Below are positions 44,355 to 52,960 of a DNA stretch of 64,000 nt, piece by piece. A program made the position numbers and the translations under genes. Within the stretch, counting starts at the first letter, position 1. Each line of letters opens with the position of its first letter. The notes beneath the pieces were generated by a model. The model did no database searches, was not told where the DNA came from, and worked only from the letters and a program-made list of their open reading frames with translations. The DNA is from Pedobacter alluvionis (GTDB lineage Bacteria; Bacteroidota; Bacteroidia; Sphingobacteriales; Sphingobacteriaceae): assembly GCF_003664035.1 (NCBI RefSeq), contig NZ_RCCK01000013.1, positions 1-64,000 on the forward strand, read 5' to 3'.

Positions 44355-47300
44355 TTATGCTAACGGAAAGTTCAAATAGAACGTTGTTCCCAGGCCGTTT
44401 ATAGAAGTAAACTTAACTGAACCACCTGCATTTTCTACGGCCTGCTTAACAAAAGCCAAACCTAAACCTGTGCCCGATGTTTTTGTAGTGAAATTAGGTA
44501 CAAATATTTTGTCTTGCAGTGCCGGCGGTATACCCTTTCCATTATCTTTTATTTCTATATATGCATTTTTCGAATCTACATATACAATAATAGTAATGCA
44601 GCATAAGGTTTCCTCATCTATAGCTTCTATCGCATTTTTAAGCAGGTTATTAAACGTTCTTAACAACTGATCGTGATCAGCCATGATTTCGATTTCCTTG
44701 TCGCTTTTGTTTAGGATATCAATGGTGACATTTTCGGCGCTTTTAAATACCTCCCTTGCCTGTTCTATAATCGGAAGTAAAGAAAGCCGCTCCAGCTTGG
44801 TATCCGGCATTTTTGCAAAATTAGAAAATTCAGATGCGATTTTCGAAAGGCTATCAATCTGTTCTATAAATGATTTACTGAACTTATTAAATTTAAGTTC
44901 GAAGTTCGGATCCTTCTCCTTCCACGACTTCTCTAGCAATTGAACACCTAATTTTAAAGGCGTTAGCGGATTCTTGATTTCGTGAGCAACTTGTTTTGCC
45001 ATCTCGCGCCAGGCACTCTCTCTTTCCGATCGGGCCAGTTTGATTGCACTATCTTCCAAGGCCGAAATCATGTGGTTATATTCCTTAATTAAAGATCCGA
45101 TCTCATCATGCCTACGCCATACAATAGGTTCATTCTTTTGCCCTATTTTAGTTTTACTAATACTTTCCTGAATAAAAGTTAAGGGATTGGTAATCTGATT
45201 GGCCAGAAATACAGCCAACACCCCAATAGCCACAAATACCAACGCGTAAAGATTAATCAGGTTACTTACAAAAAGCGCAAGTTTATCACTATACTCCTCT
45301 TCGTTAGAATAGTTCGGCAAACCAATATAAGCTATTGTTTTGTTCTGCGCATTCCTGATGGGGGCGTATGCAGCAGCATAAATTAAATTCCCAATATTCT
45401 CTTTAGGATTAATATATTCTGACCGGTGTAAACCACTTAAAGAAAAGAAAGCTTTAGGTCCCATTTTTTTACCGATAATTTTATAATTATAGAGCTTGGG
45501 ATAGGTCGTCATGATCAGGTTGCCACTCAGGTCATATAAATTTAAATCAGCATTATTGATATCGGCAAAATTGTTAAAATCTGCTGCAGCATTCTCATCG
45601 TTTGCAATAATGCCATTATTAAAAACCTGTTTTTCAAAATTCTGCTGAACCTTTCTTATTTTATCCTTTAATATCGCATCCTGCTGTCCACGATACTCAT
45701 TGTTCATATAGTAGTAAGTTCCCCAGCCTACAATGACCAGCGTTGCCACTACCGCCAATACAATAGATACCTGGATTCTGGTTTTATACAAAATCTTATT
45801 GGCATTGATCATTAAAGATCTGTTGATACTGAACCAGCCTACTTTATCATCATCAAGGTTTTTGATTAACCATATTAACCCGTAAAGCAACATGGAGAAG
45901 ATGATAAATACCAGAAAGAAAAACGACAACGCGGCCAAACGTTCTACATAATCCACCTTCTCTTTGCTAATCACAACCATTTTGCTGTCAGTAGGTTTAT
46001 AAACTAAATGGCTGTAATGAAGTTCATCATCATTACTGATTATAAAATCATCTTTTTTACCTTTAAAAACACTTCCATCTAAAGGATATGTATAATTTCC
46101 AGACTGATTAAGCAATTTATTATTGCTGTACAAAGCAATGGAATAACCTTTAAAACCTTCGTCTTTGATCAATTTTTGATCTCCCAGGAGATCGGGTAGC
46201 CGATTATTATAATTATATGGTTTCGACCGGAGTTCGATAATAAGTGTGCCCAATAAACTGCCATTGTTTACAACCGAAATGATCCCAAAGTAATCCTGAT
46301 AACCAAATGTATTGTTTACCTGATAAAAAAAGTTAGATCCATCGATTTTAACAGAGCCAGCTTCCACCAGGTTTTTATACTTATTAATCGGTGGCGTATC
46401 AGAATTTTCTATTGCAGCCCCCATTTTATCATACGGATAAATCTGATAATCGTATCGGTTTAAATAGCCATCCAAATAATCTTTAATATGATTTTTGAGC
46501 ACCGCGTAACCACCCTTCCGGTTTTGACTAAAATAGCTTGTCAGAAAACTATCTTTAACAATTTCATCGCCCAAAATACCTAAAGCAACAATTGCATTCG
46601 GATCTTCTGACGATTGCACTTTTCTCGCCAAAGGCTCGCGCAAACTTCTTTCTTTAATATCTTTATACTTGGTGTACTTAATAGAAGTGTTAAAGGCCAG
46701 ACAGAAAAACACAATGGCAAACATTCCGATTGAAAAATTCTTCTCTTTTAAATAAACGGCCCTCGCTACTATAAATAACACTAGCGCAAAAACAATAAAA
46801 AATGCATTAAAATCCACCACCAACTTATAGATAAAAACGCCGGCAAAGCCAATCAGGAAAACAATGACCCGCTCTTTATTGCTCACATTTAATTGACTGC
46901 TTATTGTTGCCGAGATAACAGTCATGAGGTAAATCTGAAACCAGGCTAAACATAAAATTACAATCCCCACCCAGCTGGTTCCGCTTAGTTTAAGGATATT
47001 AACGATATCGAAATTAATTTTTGAGTTAAAAATCAATCCGAAGAAAATATCATCGGTATCCCAAACAATTCGGCCTATCAACACCATTAATCCTGCCTGA
47101 ATAACAATTCCAATTATTTTACTCCGCTTAATCCATTCCGGAAACTTATATTGTTCCTTGTGGTTATACATAAATAACAGTAACCAGGTAAGTGCGATGA
47201 CGTTCAACAGGAAATCGCCTAACGAAGGCATCAGGAAATTATCTGCATATATTCTTGGATCAAATAGATCCAGGGTAAACCTGTGATTAAACCAACCGTA

Positions 47301-48086
47301 ATATAAATCTGTTAACCTAAATGCTAAGAAAAAAAACAATAGTAAAAAAGTACCCCAGGCAATATGTCCACGCCTGGCAATAAACGAACTTAAAGAGTTA
47401 AAAAACATGCAGATGCATAACATACCTGCAATAAACAGCCATAATTGCGTACCAGAATAATGGGTTTCTGCATACCCCGGCTTTACTTTTAGCCCAAATA
47501 AAAATTTATTTTCGAGGTTTTTTATTACATAAACATCCTTGTCTGTAAAAGAGGCAAAGGTTAGTATTTTTGTTTTGGATAAAACAGGATCAATATCATT
47601 CTTAAAATACTTTGTTTCTTTAAATGGATATTGAGATTGAATAGTGATTAGGAAAATAAGGCTGAAATTTCCCTGGGTACTTTTAATCACCTCGTACCAG
47701 CCATTATAAAAAAACAGTACCGAACTGCCTTCTTTTATGGTAGTTGGATCTATTTCAGAAACCTTATAACTACTCCAAAACTTAAGCTGATTATTTTGAA
47801 AGGTTAATAGATTTATTCCATTATTCTCGCGATAAGATGTAATAAAATCAATCGCATTTTTAGGATTCAGATGAAATTGTTTGGCTTTGGCAACTTCCTG
47901 CTTATTAGCCAAAAATGTTTGAACAGCTTTCTCTTTGATTAAAATTTTCTGTTGAATTTCTTCTGCATCGTGTTCTAACAGTTCACCCCTGGTGGTAAAC
48001 CTGCTTAGCGAAATAGAAGTTGCCACGAGGCAACAGCCCAAAACAAGCAATAGAAATCTTATTTTTACACCAAAGCTCATTTTCAT
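44355..48086 (-). CDS. Very large multi-pass sensor histidine kinase (NtrY-like core)
   Basis: The 1243-residue inner-membrane kinase starts with TM1 (about 9-27) and an extracytoplasmic loop to about 210, followed by a block of about ten hydrophobic helices (210-470), a second sensor region (about 475-700), further helices near 705-770, a third loop to about 930, HAMP near 945-1010 and a kinase core. The phosphoacceptor segment is AHEIKNPLTPLK near 1035, and the ATP-binding domain has NLLKNAIEA, DNGKGI and GTGLGLAFVK. The HEIKNPLTP motif is NtrY-like. No response regulator lies beside it. The 1.2-kb membrane part is unusually long. The signal is unknown. Confidence 0.9.
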   Translation of the reverse strand: MKMSFGVKIRFLLLVLGCCLVATSISLSRFTTRGELLEHDAEEIQQKILIKEKAVQTFLANKQEVAKAKQFHLNPKNAIDFITSYRENNGINLLTFQNNQLKFWSSYKVSEIDPTTIKEGSSVLFFYNGWYEVIKSTQGNFSLIFLITIQSQYPFKETKYFKNDIDPVLSKTKILTFASFTDKDVYVIKNLENKFLFGLKVKPGYAETHYSGTQLWLFIAGMLCICMFFNSLSSFIARRGHIAWGTFLLLFFFLAFRLTDLYYGWFNHRFTLDLFDPRIYADNFLMPSLGDFLLNVIALTWLLLFMYNHKEQYKFPEWIKRSKIIGIVIQAGLMVLIGRIVWDTDDIFFGLIFNSKINFDIVNILKLSGTSWVGIVILCLAWFQIYLMTVISATISSQLNVSNKERVIVFLIGFAGVFIYKLVVDFNAFFIVFALVLFIVARAVYLKEKNFSIGMFAIVFFCLAFNTSIKYTKYKDIKERSLREPLARKVQSSEDPNAIVALGILGDEIVKDSFLTSYFSQNRKGGYAVLKNHIKDYLDGYLNRYDYQIYPYDKMGAAIENSDTPPINKYKNLVEAGSVKIDGSNFFYQVNNTFGYQDYFGIISVVNNGSLLGTLIIELRSKPYNYNNRLPDLLGDQKLIKDEGFKGYSIALYSNNKLLNQSGNYTYPLDGSVFKGKKDDFIISNDDELHYSHLVYKPTDSKMVVISKEKVDYVERLAALSFFFLVFIIFSMLLYGLIWLIKNLDDDKVGWFSINRSLMINANKILYKTRIQVSIVLAVVATLVIVGWGTYYYMNNEYRGQQDAILKDKIRKVQQNFEKQVFNNGIIANDENAAADFNNFADINNADLNLYDLSGNLIMTTYPKLYNYKIIGKKMGPKAFFSLSGLHRSEYINPKENIGNLIYAAAYAPIRNAQNKTIAYIGLPNYSNEEEYSDKLALFVSNLINLYALVFVAIGVLAVFLANQITNPLTFIQESISKTKIGQKNEPIVWRRHDEIGSLIKEYNHMISALEDSAIKLARSERESAWREMAKQVAHEIKNPLTPLKLGVQLLEKSWKEKDPNFELKFNKFSKSFIEQIDSLSKIASEFSNFAKMPDTKLERLSLLPIIEQAREVFKSAENVTIDILNKSDKEIEIMADHDQLLRTFNNLLKNAIEAIDEETLCCITIIVYVDSKNAYIEIKDNGKGIPPALQDKIFVPNFTTKTSGTGLGLAFVKQAVENAGGSVKFTSINGLGTTFYLNFPLA

Positions 48087-48120
48087 CTACGGATAAAGAT
48101 ATTAAATATTGATAAAAAAC

Positions 48121-48150
48121 AACGCCATAAACAGTTAAGTTTATGGCGTT
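48121..48150 (-). terminator. Terminator of fabD
   Basis: AACGCCATAAAC and GTTTATGGCGTT form a perfect 12-bp stem with a 6-nt loop and, on the minus strand, a following GTTTTTTATC. It lies 21 bp past the fabD stop codon. Confidence 0.85.
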
Positions 48151-48170
48151 AAATATTCCATTTAAATAAA

Positions 48171-49052
48171 TTATGCTATCGCAGCACTGCTTGTCTGTAC
48201 TTCGCGGCTTACTTTTTTAACCAATCCCTGCAATACATTGCCCGGACCAACTTCTACAAATTCAGTTGCGCCATCGGCAAGCATGTTACCTACTGTCTGT
48301 GTCCAACGTACAGCACCGGTTAATTGTTTAATTAAATTAGCTTTTATTTCAGCTGGATCTGTATAGGGCTTAGCATCAACATTTTGATAAACAGGACAAA
48401 TTGGTGATGCAATATTGGTGGCTTCAATAGCCGCTTGTAATTCGATTTTTGCCGGTTCCATTAAAGGAGAGTGAAATGCACCGCCTACGTTTAATTTTAA
48501 TGCCCTTTTTGCTCCGGCTTCAGTTAATTTGGCACAAGCAAGATCAATACCTTCTATGCTGCCCGATATTACCAGTTGTCCGGGGCAGTTGTAATTTGCA
48601 GGTACCACTACAGCATCAATTTCAGCACAGATTTTTTCAACCACATCATCAGCTAAACCTAAAATAGCTGCCATGGTTGATGGCTGTGCCTCACATGCTT
48701 TTTGCATGGCATTTGCGCGGGCAATAACCAGTTTTAATCCATCTTCGAAACTCAATGCATTTGCAGACACTAAAGCAGAAAATTCGCCCAGAGAATGACC
48801 AGCAACCATATCTGGTTTAAAATCTTCGGCTAACACTTTAGCCAATATCACCGAATGCAAAAAAATGGCTGGCTGGGTTACATTGGTCTGCTTAAGCTCT
48901 TCATCTGTTCCGCTAAACATAATATCGCTAATGCGGAAACCGATAATTTCATTGGCTTGTTCAAATAATACTGCGGCTTTGGGATTTTCGTAAAGATCTT
49001 TACCCATACCTACAAACTGCGCTCCCTGTCCGGGAAAAATATATGCTTTCAT
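48171..49052 (-). CDS. fabD: Malonyl-CoA:ACP transacylase
   Basis: The 293-residue cytoplasmic enzyme loads malonate from CoA onto acyl-carrier protein for fatty-acid elongation. The oxyanion segment is FPGQGAQFVGMG at 6-17, the nucleophile S87 in AGHSLGE, and the catalytic H194 in GAFHSPLM. The length is normal. It is transcribed alone, with no other fab genes adjacent, and ends in a strong terminator. The upstream 138 bp contains a 7-bp-period tract. Start ATG 49052 gives the standard MKAYIFPGQG opening. Confidence 0.97.
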   Translation of the reverse strand: MKAYIFPGQGAQFVGMGKDLYENPKAAVLFEQANEIIGFRISDIMFSGTDEELKQTNVTQPAIFLHSVILAKVLAEDFKPDMVAGHSLGEFSALVSANALSFEDGLKLVIARANAMQKACEAQPSTMAAILGLADDVVEKICAEIDAVVVPANYNCPGQLVISGSIEGIDLACAKLTEAGAKRALKLNVGGAFHSPLMEPAKIELQAAIEATNIASPICPVYQNVDAKPYTDPAEIKANLIKQLTGAVRWTQTVGNMLADGATEFVEVGPGNVLQGLVKKVSREVQTSSAAIA

Positions 49053-49114
49053 TATAATTAGTTTGGCGTATCGTGTTTGGCGCTTAGCGTTTTTTATCTA
49101 GGCGCCCATCATGA

Positions 49115-49191
49115 TACTTAATACTTTCTACTTAATACTATCTTACCTGAAATTTCTTCTTCCTACTTGATACTAAATACTCGATACCAAT
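49115..49191. repeat. Heptamer tract TACnnnn, 11 units in phase
   Basis: TACTTAA, TACTTTC, TACTTAA, TACTATC, then three degenerate 7-mers, then TACTTGA, TACTAAA, TACTCGA, TACCAAT. The two clear blocks start 49 bp apart, a multiple of 7. The tract ends at the folE stop codon. Confidence 0.8.
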
Positions 49192-49826
49192 TAGTCTAAA
49201 CTCGCTGTAATCAACCTCAAAAACTCAGCCCTTGTTTTATCGTTACTTAAAAAAGTTCCGGTAAAGGCAGATGTTGTGGTTACCGAGTTTTGCTTTTGTA
49301 CACCACGCATAGACATGCATAAGTGCTTGCATTCAATCACCACCGCAACGCCCATCGGGCTAAGGGTATTTTGGATACAATCTCTAATCTCGTTCGTTAA
49401 ACGTTCCTGTACCTGTAAACGGCGGGCAAAAGCATCAACTACACGAGGAATTTTACTTAAACCTACAATGTGTCCGTTAGGAATATAGGCAATATGCGCT
49501 TTGCCGAAGAATGGCAACATGTGGTGTTCGCACATCGAATACACTTCAATATCTTTAACCACCACCATTTGGCTGTAATCCTCTTCAAACATGGCCGATC
49601 TAAGGATTTCATCAGGCTTTAAATCGTATCCATGTGTTAAATATTGCAGCGCTTTAGCCACTCGTTCGGGTGTTTTTAGTAAACCTTCGCGTTCCGGATT
49701 TTCGCCCAACTGGCCAAGAATATCTTTATAATGTGTAGCTACAGCTTCAATTTTATCTTCATTGTAACGGTCTATTTTTACATAACCGTCTCTCGATTCG
49801 CCTTTTAATACGTCTTTATTGCTCAT
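49191..49826 (-). CDS. folE: GTP cyclohydrolase I
   Basis: The 211-residue enzyme makes 7,8-dihydroneopterin triphosphate from GTP, the first step to folate, queuosine and pterins. Zinc ligands are C99 and H102 in [10 protein letters not shown] and C170 in HLCMSMRG; the [14 protein letters not shown] segment closes the active site. The N-terminal 20 residues are a variable extension. It lies 12 bp after the queD stop codon on the same strand, so the two form an operon whose products act in sequence. The tetrahydropterin/queuosine branch is therefore the likely use. Confidence 0.97.
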   Translation of the reverse strand: MSNKDVLKGESRDGYVKIDRYNEDKIEAVATHYKDILGQLGENPEREGLLKTPERVAKALQYLTHGYDLKPDEILRSAMFEEDYSQMVVVKDIEVYSMCEHHMLPFFGKAHIAYIPNGHIVGLSKIPRVVDAFARRLQVQERLTNEIRDCIQNTLSPMGVAVVIECKHLCMSMRGVQKQNSVTTTSAFTGTFLSNDKTRAEFLRLITASLD

Positions 49827-49838
49827 TAATTTAGGTTT

Positions 49839-50249
49839 TTAACCAAAGTACTCAACAAAATTATTTTCGGTTTCGTAGATTTTTACGCAATGTAAAACTG
49901 CGCCGCTCTCTGCAATCGGAGCCCAAAGTTGTTTCCAGATTTCGATGGCCAGGTTTTCGGTCGAAGCCAGTTTGCCTTTCATAAAATCCACATCAAGATT
50001 TAAATTTTTATGATCAACCTTATCTACCACATAATCGTTCATTACGTCTTTCAGCCATTTCAAATCAACCAGAAAACCTGTTTCCGGATTCACTTCGCCT
50101 TTAACGGTAACATATAACCAATAGTTATGGCCATGCCAGTTCGGGTTGGCACATTTACCATAAACTTCATTATTTTTATCATCATCCCAATCGGTACGGG
50201 CCAATTTATGCGCCGCATTAAATGATGCTTTTCTCGTTATGTAAATCAT
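49839..50249 (-). CDS. queD: 6-carboxy/6-pyruvoyl-tetrahydropterin synthase family protein
   Basis: The 136-residue enzyme converts dihydroneopterin triphosphate. Zinc ligands are H14 (NAAHKL), H39 and H41 (NWHGHNY), and the catalytic cysteine is C33 in GKCANPNW. C-x5-HGH spacing resembles the pyruvoyl-tetrahydropterin synthases as well as QueD, so the exact product (carboxy- or pyruvoyl-pterin) is open. The FolE gene follows in the same operon. The -7 element TATATTTG sits 18 bp before the start. Confidence 0.88.
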   Translation of the reverse strand: MIYITRKASFNAAHKLARTDWDDDKNNEVYGKCANPNWHGHNYWLYVTVKGEVNPETGFLVDLKWLKDVMNDYVVDKVDHKNLNLDVDFMKGKLASTENLAIEIWKQLWAPIAESGAVLHCVKIYETENNFVEYFG

Positions 50250-50266
50250 TACTATAAAATAAAATG

Positions 50267-50274
50267 CAAATATA
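50267..50274 (-). promoter_or_regulatory. -7 element TATATTTG of the queD-folE operon
   Basis: Exact match to TAnnTTTG on the minus strand, 17 nt from ATG 50249. The expected -33 TTTG is not at normal spacing because the upstream bases are a heptamer tract. Confidence 0.55.
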
Positions 50275-50280
50275 CGGATA

Positions 50281-50322
50281 AAGGTTTAAGCTTAAAGACT
50301 AAAGACCAAAGCTAAAAGAAAA
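50281..50322. repeat. Heptamer tract AAGnnnn x6
   Basis: AAGGTTT, AAGCTTA, AAGACTA, AAGACCA, AAGCTAA, AAGAAAA in exact 7-bp phase. Several 7-mers are identical to those at 9488-9543, about 41 kb away. Confidence 0.8.
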
Positions 50323-50342
50323 CAATCTGCTAACTTTACTGC

Positions 50343-50966
50343 ATGAAAACTTTAATTGTTGCTGCTACTAAAGCCGAACTTACCTTCTTTTACCAGCATT
50401 TTAATTTACCGGACGGAGATTTTGTGGAAAGTAAAAATTTCGATTTGCTGATTACCGGAGTTGGGATGGTAGCAACAGCCTTTGCCCTGGGTAAACATCT
50501 TTCATCTAAATATAACCTTGTGGTAAATTTCGGTATTGCCGGAAGCTTCGACCGGGATATTGCTTTAGGTACAGTATTGAATATTACTGAAGATACTTTT
50601 GCTGAACTGGGCGCCGAAAACGGAGATGATTTTTTAACCATAAGCGATTTAGGTTTTGGGGAGAACCATTATACATCGAAGATGCAAAAAAGCCTTAACT
50701 TACCTATGGCAAAAGGCATAACTGTGAACTGTGTAACGGGAAGCGAAAAAAGCATTAAAAACTTAATCGAGAGGTTAAATCCAACTACCGAAAGTATGGA
50801 AGGTGCTGCTGTTTTTTATGCCGGTAAACAGTTAAATATAGATTGTTTACAGATTAGAAGTATATCTAATTATGTAGAACCAAGAAATAAAGACAATTGG
50901 GAAATTGGTTTGGCCATTAAAAACTTAAACGATTGGGCCATTGCTTTTGTTGGAGAAATGAACTGA
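50343..50966 (+). CDS. mqnB: Futalosine hydrolase
   Basis: The 207-residue enzyme of the nucleoside phosphorylase fold cleaves futalosine to dehypoxanthine futalosine in the futalosine route to menaquinone. Signs are MKTLIVAATKAEL at the start, NFGIAGSFD near 60, and the substrate-binding STESMEGAAVFYA-type segment (TESMEGAAVFY) near 150, with IRSISNYVEPR after. The mqnD gene follows 116 bp later on the same strand, which supports the assignment over a generic purine phosphorylase. A TAACTTTA (50331-50338) is so close to the ATG that it is either a near-leaderless promoter or chance. Confidence 0.93.
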   Translation: MKTLIVAATKAELTFFYQHFNLPDGDFVESKNFDLLITGVGMVATAFALGKHLSSKYNLVVNFGIAGSFDRDIALGTVLNITEDTFAELGAENGDDFLTISDLGFGENHYTSKMQKSLNLPMAKGITVNCVTGSEKSIKNLIERLNPTTESMEGAAVFYAGKQLNIDCLQIRSISNYVEPRNKDNWEIGLAIKNLNDWAIAFVGEMN

Positions 50967-51082
50967 TTATGACTGATTAGTTTACTGCAGTACTTAATTT
51001 TGATTTATGAACCCGACACAATTAAAATAATTATTTTAATTGTCAAAGGCTCCATCTAACAACTGAAAACAAAAAAATAAAG

Positions 51083-51931
51083 ATGAAACTTACACTTGGA
51101 TTTTCTCCCTGCCCTAACGATACCTTTATTTTTGATGCGCTTATTCACCATAAAATTGATACGGAAGGATTAGAATTTGAGGTTTCTTACGATGATGTAG
51201 AAACCTTAAACCAAAAGGCACTTAGGGGTGAATTAGACATTACCAAATTAAGTTTTCATGCATTTGCCTACGTAGCCAACCAATACGCTTTATTGGATGC
51301 AGGGAGTGCACTCGGATTTGGTGTAGGCCCGCTATTGATCAGTAAGAAACATTTTAATGGAGAAAACGATGCCGAACTCCAAACACCAGATTCCAAACTG
51401 AGGGTTGGAATACCAGGAAAGTATACTACCGCGAATTTTTTGCTGGGAATTGCCTATCCCCATTTACAAAACAAACAGGAACTTGTTTTTTCTGAAATTG
51501 AATCGGCTTTGCTTAACGGACAGATTGATTTAGGACTGATTATCCACGAAAACAGGTTTACCTATCAGGATAAGGGATTAAATAAAATCGTTGATTTAGG
51601 CGATTATTGGGAAAAACTAACAGGTTGTGCCATTCCATTAGGCGGAATTGTAATTAACCGTAATTTAAACCATGATCTGCAGTTAAAAGTGAACCGTTTA
51701 GTCCGCCAGTCGGTAGAGTTTGCCTTTGCACATCCACAATCGGGAATCGATTTTATCCGCCAGCATGCCCAGGCCATGGAAGAAAGCGTGATGTACAAAC
51801 ACATCGAGTTATATGTGAATAAATACAGCATAAACCTTGGCGAAGAAGGTCGAAAAGCAGTTGATACCTTATTTAAACTGGCGCAGGAACGCGGAATCAT
51901 TCCTGCTATTCAGGAGAATTTGTATATTTAA
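51083..51931 (+). CDS. mqnD: 1,4-dihydroxy-6-naphthoate synthase
   Basis: The 282-residue enzyme converts cyclic dehypoxanthine futalosine to 1,4-dihydroxy-6-naphthoate, late in the futalosine menaquinone route. It has a periplasmic-binding-protein-like fold: LGFSPCPNDTFIFDAL at 5-20, DVETLNQKA, ITKLSFHAFAYV near 55 and GCAIPLGGIVINR near 190. The cysteine of SPCPNDT is typical. With mqnB just upstream it forms a probable transcription unit. Presence of these two genes implies menaquinone is made without the classical MenF-MenD branch. Confidence 0.95.
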   Translation: MKLTLGFSPCPNDTFIFDALIHHKIDTEGLEFEVSYDDVETLNQKALRGELDITKLSFHAFAYVANQYALLDAGSALGFGVGPLLISKKHFNGENDAELQTPDSKLRVGIPGKYTTANFLLGIAYPHLQNKQELVFSEIESALLNGQIDLGLIIHENRFTYQDKGLNKIVDLGDYWEKLTGCAIPLGGIVINRNLNHDLQLKVNRLVRQSVEFAFAHPQSGIDFIRQHAQAMEESVMYKHIELYVNKYSINLGEEGRKAVDTLFKLAQERGIIPAIQENLYI

Positions 51932-51938
51932 TTCTTCC

Positions 51939-52068
51939 CATCTCGACCGCAGTGGAGAGATCTAATTTTTTCATGAAAGACCCTGAAACAAGTTCAGGGT
52001 GACGACTCGGTAGAAAGGCCCATCTAAATAGATTTCTCGACTGCGTTGCTCTTCGCTCGAAATGACGA
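51939..52068. repeat. Composite GTCA...TGAC palindromic repeat
   Basis: The outer arms are TCTCGACCGCAGTGGAGA and GCTCGAAATGACG, with GATTTCTCGACTGCG inside. A second hairpin, AGACCCTGAA...TTCAGGGTGACG (about 51980-52005), appears inserted within the first. The left arm lacks the GTCATT end, so it is damaged or truncated. Confidence 0.7.
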
Positions 52069-52115
52069 TAGCGCGGAACATTTCAAAATTACAACATCCG
52101 CATTTAAACACCGTG

Positions 52116-52811
52116 CTAACTCACCAGCAACTTATAACCTTTTCCGTGTACGTTAATAATTTCTACCGTTGGATCGGCCTTAAGGTACTTGCGCAACTTA
52201 CTTAAAAACACATCCATACTTCTTCCGTTAAAGTAATTATCATCATGCCAGATACTTAACAATGCTTCTTCACGGGTTAAAACGGTATTCTTTTTTAAAC
52301 ACAACAAACGCAACAACTCGGCTTCTTTCGTAGAGAGTTTTTGCTGATGATCGCTATCGGTAATAATCTGGGTAGTATAATCGAAATGATATCGCCCGAT
52401 AGAAAACTGTGTTTCGGCGGCCTCATCGCTGTTATCTGTTTTATTGGCTACGCGTTTAAACATCGCATTAATCCGCAGTAAAAGCTCTTCTATCCGAAAA
52501 GGTTTAGTGATGTAATCATCACCACCTAAATCATAGGCCGCAGATTTATCTTCCAGCATGGTTTTAGCCGTTGCAAAAATAATCGGCACCTGCGTGTTTA
52601 CCTTTCTTATGTCTTTACCTAATGTAAAACCATCTTTTTTGGGCATCATCACGTCTAAAATGCATAAATCGAAGTTTTGCTTGTTAAATGTTCTCAATCC
52701 ATCCTCGCCATCGGTGCATAATACTACATCAAACTTGCCTTTTAACTGCAAATAGTCTTGTAACAATAAACCTAAATTGGGGTCGTCTTCTACCAGAAGT
52801 ATTTTTTTCAT
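52116..52811 (-). CDS. OmpR-family response regulator
   Basis: The 231-residue regulator has a receiver domain at 1-120 with acidic pocket EDD, phosphoacceptor aspartate in CILDVMMPKKDG and the conserved K in ITKPFR. A winged helix DNA-binding domain follows at about 135-230 (LLRLLCLKKNTVLTREEALL; RSMDVFLSKLRKYL). An upstream ATG at 52838 would add nine residues (MLLLNKNKK) not typical of receivers, so ATG 52811 is preferred. The sensor kinase at 52961-54781 lies upstream on the same strand and is the cognate partner; the pair resembles RprX/RprY. Confidence 0.93.
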   Translation of the reverse strand: MKKILLVEDDPNLGLLLQDYLQLKGKFDVVLCTDGEDGLRTFNKQNFDLCILDVMMPKKDGFTLGKDIRKVNTQVPIIFATAKTMLEDKSAAYDLGGDDYITKPFRIEELLLRINAMFKRVANKTDNSDEAAETQFSIGRYHFDYTTQIITDSDHQQKLSTKEAELLRLLCLKKNTVLTREEALLSIWHDDNYFNGRSMDVFLSKLRKYLKADPTVEIINVHGKGYKLLVS

Positions 52812-52960
52812 TTTCTTGTTTTTATTCAATAGTAGCATTAGCTACATTGGGAGTTTGATTCTGAATATGCATAACAGTTTAATGTATCTGTGAATTAAAT
52901 TACTACTCCACAACAAGAGCCGTTAAACCGTTCAATTTTAATATATCAATAAAGCACCTT

